DNA of 6,844 nt, from NCBI GenBank assembly GCA_900547085.1, contig URFI01000131.1, forward strand, positions 1-6,844, written 5' to 3'. The translations under genes were made by a program, and so were the position numbers. The notes below the pieces were generated by a model. That model worked only from the letters and a program-made list of their open reading frames with translations, had not been told where the DNA came from and did no database searches. Position 1 is the stretch's first letter, and the number at the start of each line of letters is the position of its first letter. This document shows positions 5,816-6,844 of this stretch, one piece after another. This DNA is from an uncultured Prevotella sp. (GTDB lineage Bacteria > Bacteroidota > Bacteroidia > Bacteroidales > Bacteroidaceae).

Positions 5816-6226
5816 CTATACAATGGCAATCAATTTTCTACCTATTTCGTGAAGTCCATCCACGATTCGCTTGCGCTGTTGTGGTCGTGGCTTCTTCACA
5901 CCATTGGCGTAATGGCTCAGTTGGCGCTGGTTGACACCAGATGCTCGAGATATGGCGGCAAGACTCGTGTATCGTTCACAAGAACGTATAAGTGCGGCAG
6001 TGTCGAGATGATAGTCAAACTCGTACTCGCCATTACGCAACCAGTCTGTCACAGCATCACCATCGTTTATCATACCCTCTATGTGAAAGCGCAGCGCCTC
6101 TGGAATTTCAATCATCAACTCGTCGTATGTCTTTGCGGTAATAGCCACTGCACCAGGTACGTTTTCTCCAAATGTAGCCCCAAAATTTTGCTCACACCAT
6201 GCTATGTCTACTCTTATTTTCTCCAT
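5816..6226 (-). CDS. hicB: HicB-family antitoxin with C-terminal HTH, no adjacent hicA
   Basis: A 136-residue protein. I chose ATG at 6226 over the TTG nine bases upstream, because MEKIRVDIAW is the normal first strand of HicB. Residues 1-50 form the HicB domain (partial RNase H-like fold): VDIAWCEQNFGATFGENVPGAVAITAKTYDEL and EIPEALRFHIEG. Residues 66-80 (GEYEFDYHLDTAALI) link to a helix-turn-helix at about 88-124, with ISRASGVNQRQLSHYANGVKKP. In this family the first domain neutralises the HicA mRNA interferase and the HTH represses the operon. No hicA frame lies between its promoter and its start, nor before its terminator, so it is a single-gene unit. It is divergent from a complete hicA followed by another hicB. 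Its promoter, an operator-like palindrome and a terminator are all visible. Confidence 0.88.
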   Translation of the reverse strand: MEKIRVDIAWCEQNFGATFGENVPGAVAITAKTYDELMIEIPEALRFHIEGMINDGDAVTDWLRNGEYEFDYHLDTAALIRSCERYTSLAAISRASGVNQRQLSHYANGVKKPRPQQRKRIVDGLHEIGRKLIAIV

Positions 6227-6236
6227 TGTATACAAT
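6225..6236. promoter_or_regulatory. 12-bp palindrome over the leftward hicB start
   Basis: ATTGTATACAAT is a perfect palindrome whose left bases belong to the ATG of the leftward hicB. It may be a protein binding site; alternatively it is just an AT-rich leader. Confidence 0.4.
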
Positions 6237-6256
6237 TATAATATGTAGAATGATTG

Positions 6257-6275
6257 ATAGGAGTCTGCCTCCTAT
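6257..6275. promoter_or_regulatory. Operator-like inverted repeat at the hicB transcription start
   Basis: ATAGGAG (6257-6263) and CTCCTAT (6269-6275) are a perfect inverted repeat with a 5-nt spacer. It begins six bases downstream of the leftward -7 box, so it should cover the transcription start and is a good candidate for the autoregulatory HicB site. It could also act as a 5' hairpin in the mRNA. Confidence 0.6.
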
Positions 6276-6281
6276 TCACTG

Positions 6282-6313
6282 CAAAGGTAGAAATAATAAT
6301 ACCATTATGCAAA
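6282..6313 (-). promoter_or_regulatory. Bacteroidota promoter of the leftward hicB
   Basis: Read leftward, TTTG (6313-6310), exactly 20 bases, then TACCTTTG (6289-6282). This matches the primary sigma factor consensus of Bacteroidota, TTTG and TAnnTTTG separated by 19-21 bases. The -33 box overlaps an inverted repeat AATGTT-AAA-AACATT (6312-6326), possibly another operator. Confidence 0.85.
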
Positions 6314-6353
6314 TGTTAAAAACATTATTTATAACAAAAAAGTTACCTTTTTG

Positions 6354-6385
6354 TTTGGAGGTTTATAACTTTATTGTTACCTTTG
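6354..6385 (+). promoter_or_regulatory. Bacteroidota promoter of hicA
   Basis: TTTG (6354-6357), 20 bases, then TACCTTTG (6378-6385): the same boxes and spacing as the leftward promoter. Transcription should start near 6392, leaving a leader of about 25 nt before the hicA ATG. GTTACCTTT also occurs at 6343-6351, 33 bases upstream, as a direct repeat. Confidence 0.85.
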
Positions 6386-6424
6386 CATTGTCATTAAGAC
6401 AAAGAGTTCTTTATATAATGAAAA
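6373..6424. repeat. Left arm of an inverted duplication flanking hicA
   Basis: Contains ATTGTTACCTTTGCATTG (6373-6390), then AAAGAGTTCTTTAT and the hicA start ATGAAA. All these blocks recur in the same order in reverse complement at 6640-6710. The arm covers the -7 box, leader and start codon of hicA. Confidence 0.75.
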
Positions 6425-6600
6425 GAAGCGAATTGGAAAAGAGACTGAGAGACGCGGGATGCGTTCTGTCTCGACACGGAAAGAAGCATGACAAATGGCT
6501 AAATCCTGCTACGGGAGAAGCCGAGTACATGCCACGACACGCAAGCGAGGTTGCCACAGGCACCGCGCAGAAAATCCTGAAAAAGTTAGTTGGGGCTTGA
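6418..6600 (+). CDS. hicA: HicA toxin (mRNA interferase)
   Basis: A 60-residue protein of normal HicA length. The same frame is open upstream to about 6199, but the promoter -7 box at 6378-6385 and the conserved first residues MKRSELEKRL put the start at ATG 6418. HicA folds like a double-stranded RNA-binding domain and cleaves mRNA. The signature is intact: KRSELEKRLRDAGC at the N-terminus, HGKKHDKW with H24 as the probable catalytic histidine, NPATGE, and PRHASEVATGTAQKILKKL at the C-terminus. It is followed after a 93-nt gap by a hicB gene, giving the usual toxin-first order; the gap is wider than I would expect in a hicAB operon. The stop codon lies in a hairpin loop (6581-6614). Confidence 0.92.
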   Translation: MKRSELEKRLRDAGCVLSRHGKKHDKWLNPATGEAEYMPRHASEVATGTAQKILKKLVGA

Positions 6601-6614
6601 CCCCAACAACTTTT
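6581..6614 (+). terminator. Terminator-like hairpin enclosing the hicA stop codon
   Basis: AAAAGTTAGTTGGGG (6581-6595) pairs with CCCCAACAACTTTT (6601-6614) with one bulged A. The five-base loop CTTGA contains the hicA TGA (6598-6600). The right arm ends in four T. It could reduce transcription into hicB, or protect the hicA mRNA end. Confidence 0.65.
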
Positions 6615-6639
6615 AGGAATCTTTCTAAAACTCGCAGCA

Positions 6640-6710
6640 TTTCATAAAATAAAAGAACTCTTTTTTGTTGAATCACTAATAAAAAATATATCAATGCAAA
6701 AGGTAACAAT
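6640..6710. repeat. Right arm of the inverted duplication flanking hicA
   Basis: Read leftward it gives ATTGTTACCTTTTGCATTG (6710-6692), an AT-rich insert, GTGATTCAAC, AAAGAGTTCTTTTA and ATGAAA (6645-6640). Against the left arm there is one extra T in the first block, about 19 inserted bases and a few substitutions. It overlaps the first codons of the following hicB. Confidence 0.75.
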
Positions 6711-6844
6711 TATTGTAGAGCAGGCTTCCGATGGGAACTACTGGTGCAGAACCGTTGAGGATGTTGGTGGTGTAGGTCTCAATTCTTGTGGCGCTACCGT
6801 AAAACAGGCTAAGCAAGACTTGATGGACTGTTACCAAGAGGCAA
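6694..6844 (+). CDS. hicB: HicB-family antitoxin, N-terminal part (runs off the window)
   Basis: Starts at ATG 6694 and is open to the end, giving 50 visible residues. MQKVTIIVEQASDGNYWCRTVEDV followed by GVGLNSCGATVKQAKQDLMDCYQEA is the HicB fold: first strand, the DGNYW turn, the strand over the substrate-like cleft, and the helix with VKQAKQDL. It should neutralise the HicA encoded just upstream. No clear TTTG/TAnnTTTG promoter is seen in the 93-nt gap, so read-through from hicA or an unrecognised promoter is needed. Whether it has a C-terminal HTH cannot be seen. Confidence 0.88.
   Translation, partial: MQKVTIIVEQASDGNYWCRTVEDVGGVGLNSCGATVKQAKQDLMDCYQEA

Noticed and set aside
6199..6417. 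Extended N-terminus for hicA from an upstream start
   Set aside because: The extra 73 residues would span both promoters and the operator-like sites, and the HicA family begins at the ATG at 6418.
6509..6709. Leftward open frame of 66 codons overlapping hicA and the hicB start
   Set aside because: Antisense to two recognised genes, no motif, and explained by the inverted arm and AT-rich sequence.

Overview
The window reads as DNA from the phylum Bacteroidota, probably Bacteroidales (a Prevotella- or Bacteroides-like host). Two divergent promoters match the phylum's TTTG-N20-TAnnTTTG pattern. Shine-Dalgarno sequences are absent before the genes, leaders are AT-rich, and the phage and HicB proteins resemble families I know from Bacteroidales prophages. 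No database was searched; family names rest on recognition of protein motifs.

Left part (1-5056) is one rightward block of phage genes. It holds the 3' end of a probable major capsid gene, a tail-tube-like virion protein, a conserved phage protein of unknown function, a PLD-like protein with a degenerate HKD motif, a small HTH-like protein, a terminase small subunit candidate and a complete terminase large subunit with Walker and nuclease motifs. Hairpin terminators follow the capsid and tube genes. Terminase genes lie downstream of the capsid gene, the reverse of the lambda/HK97 order, and no portal gene follows terL. The terL 3' side may therefore be the edge of the prophage or of a remnant.

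Middle part (5057-5815) has no convincing gene. It starts with an 8-bp tandem repeat, continues into six successive hairpins (5129-5354, one a strong terminator), then three different short tandem repeats, then a 22-bp direct repeat with inverted half-sites. It ends in a terminator belonging to the leftward gene beyond. The same 8-bp repeat family also forms a large inverted repeat inside the terminase operon (2763-2855).

Right part (5816-6844) is a toxin-antitoxin region. A leftward hicB-type antitoxin gene without an adjacent hicA is divergent from a rightward hicA-hicB pair whose hicB runs off the window. The two transcription units share a 190-bp spacer with two back-to-back promoters and several palindromes. 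The hicA gene is flanked by an imperfect inverted duplication of its own promoter and leader, and its stop codon lies in the loop of a terminator-like hairpin. These genes could be cargo at the phage edge or host genes next to the insertion point.
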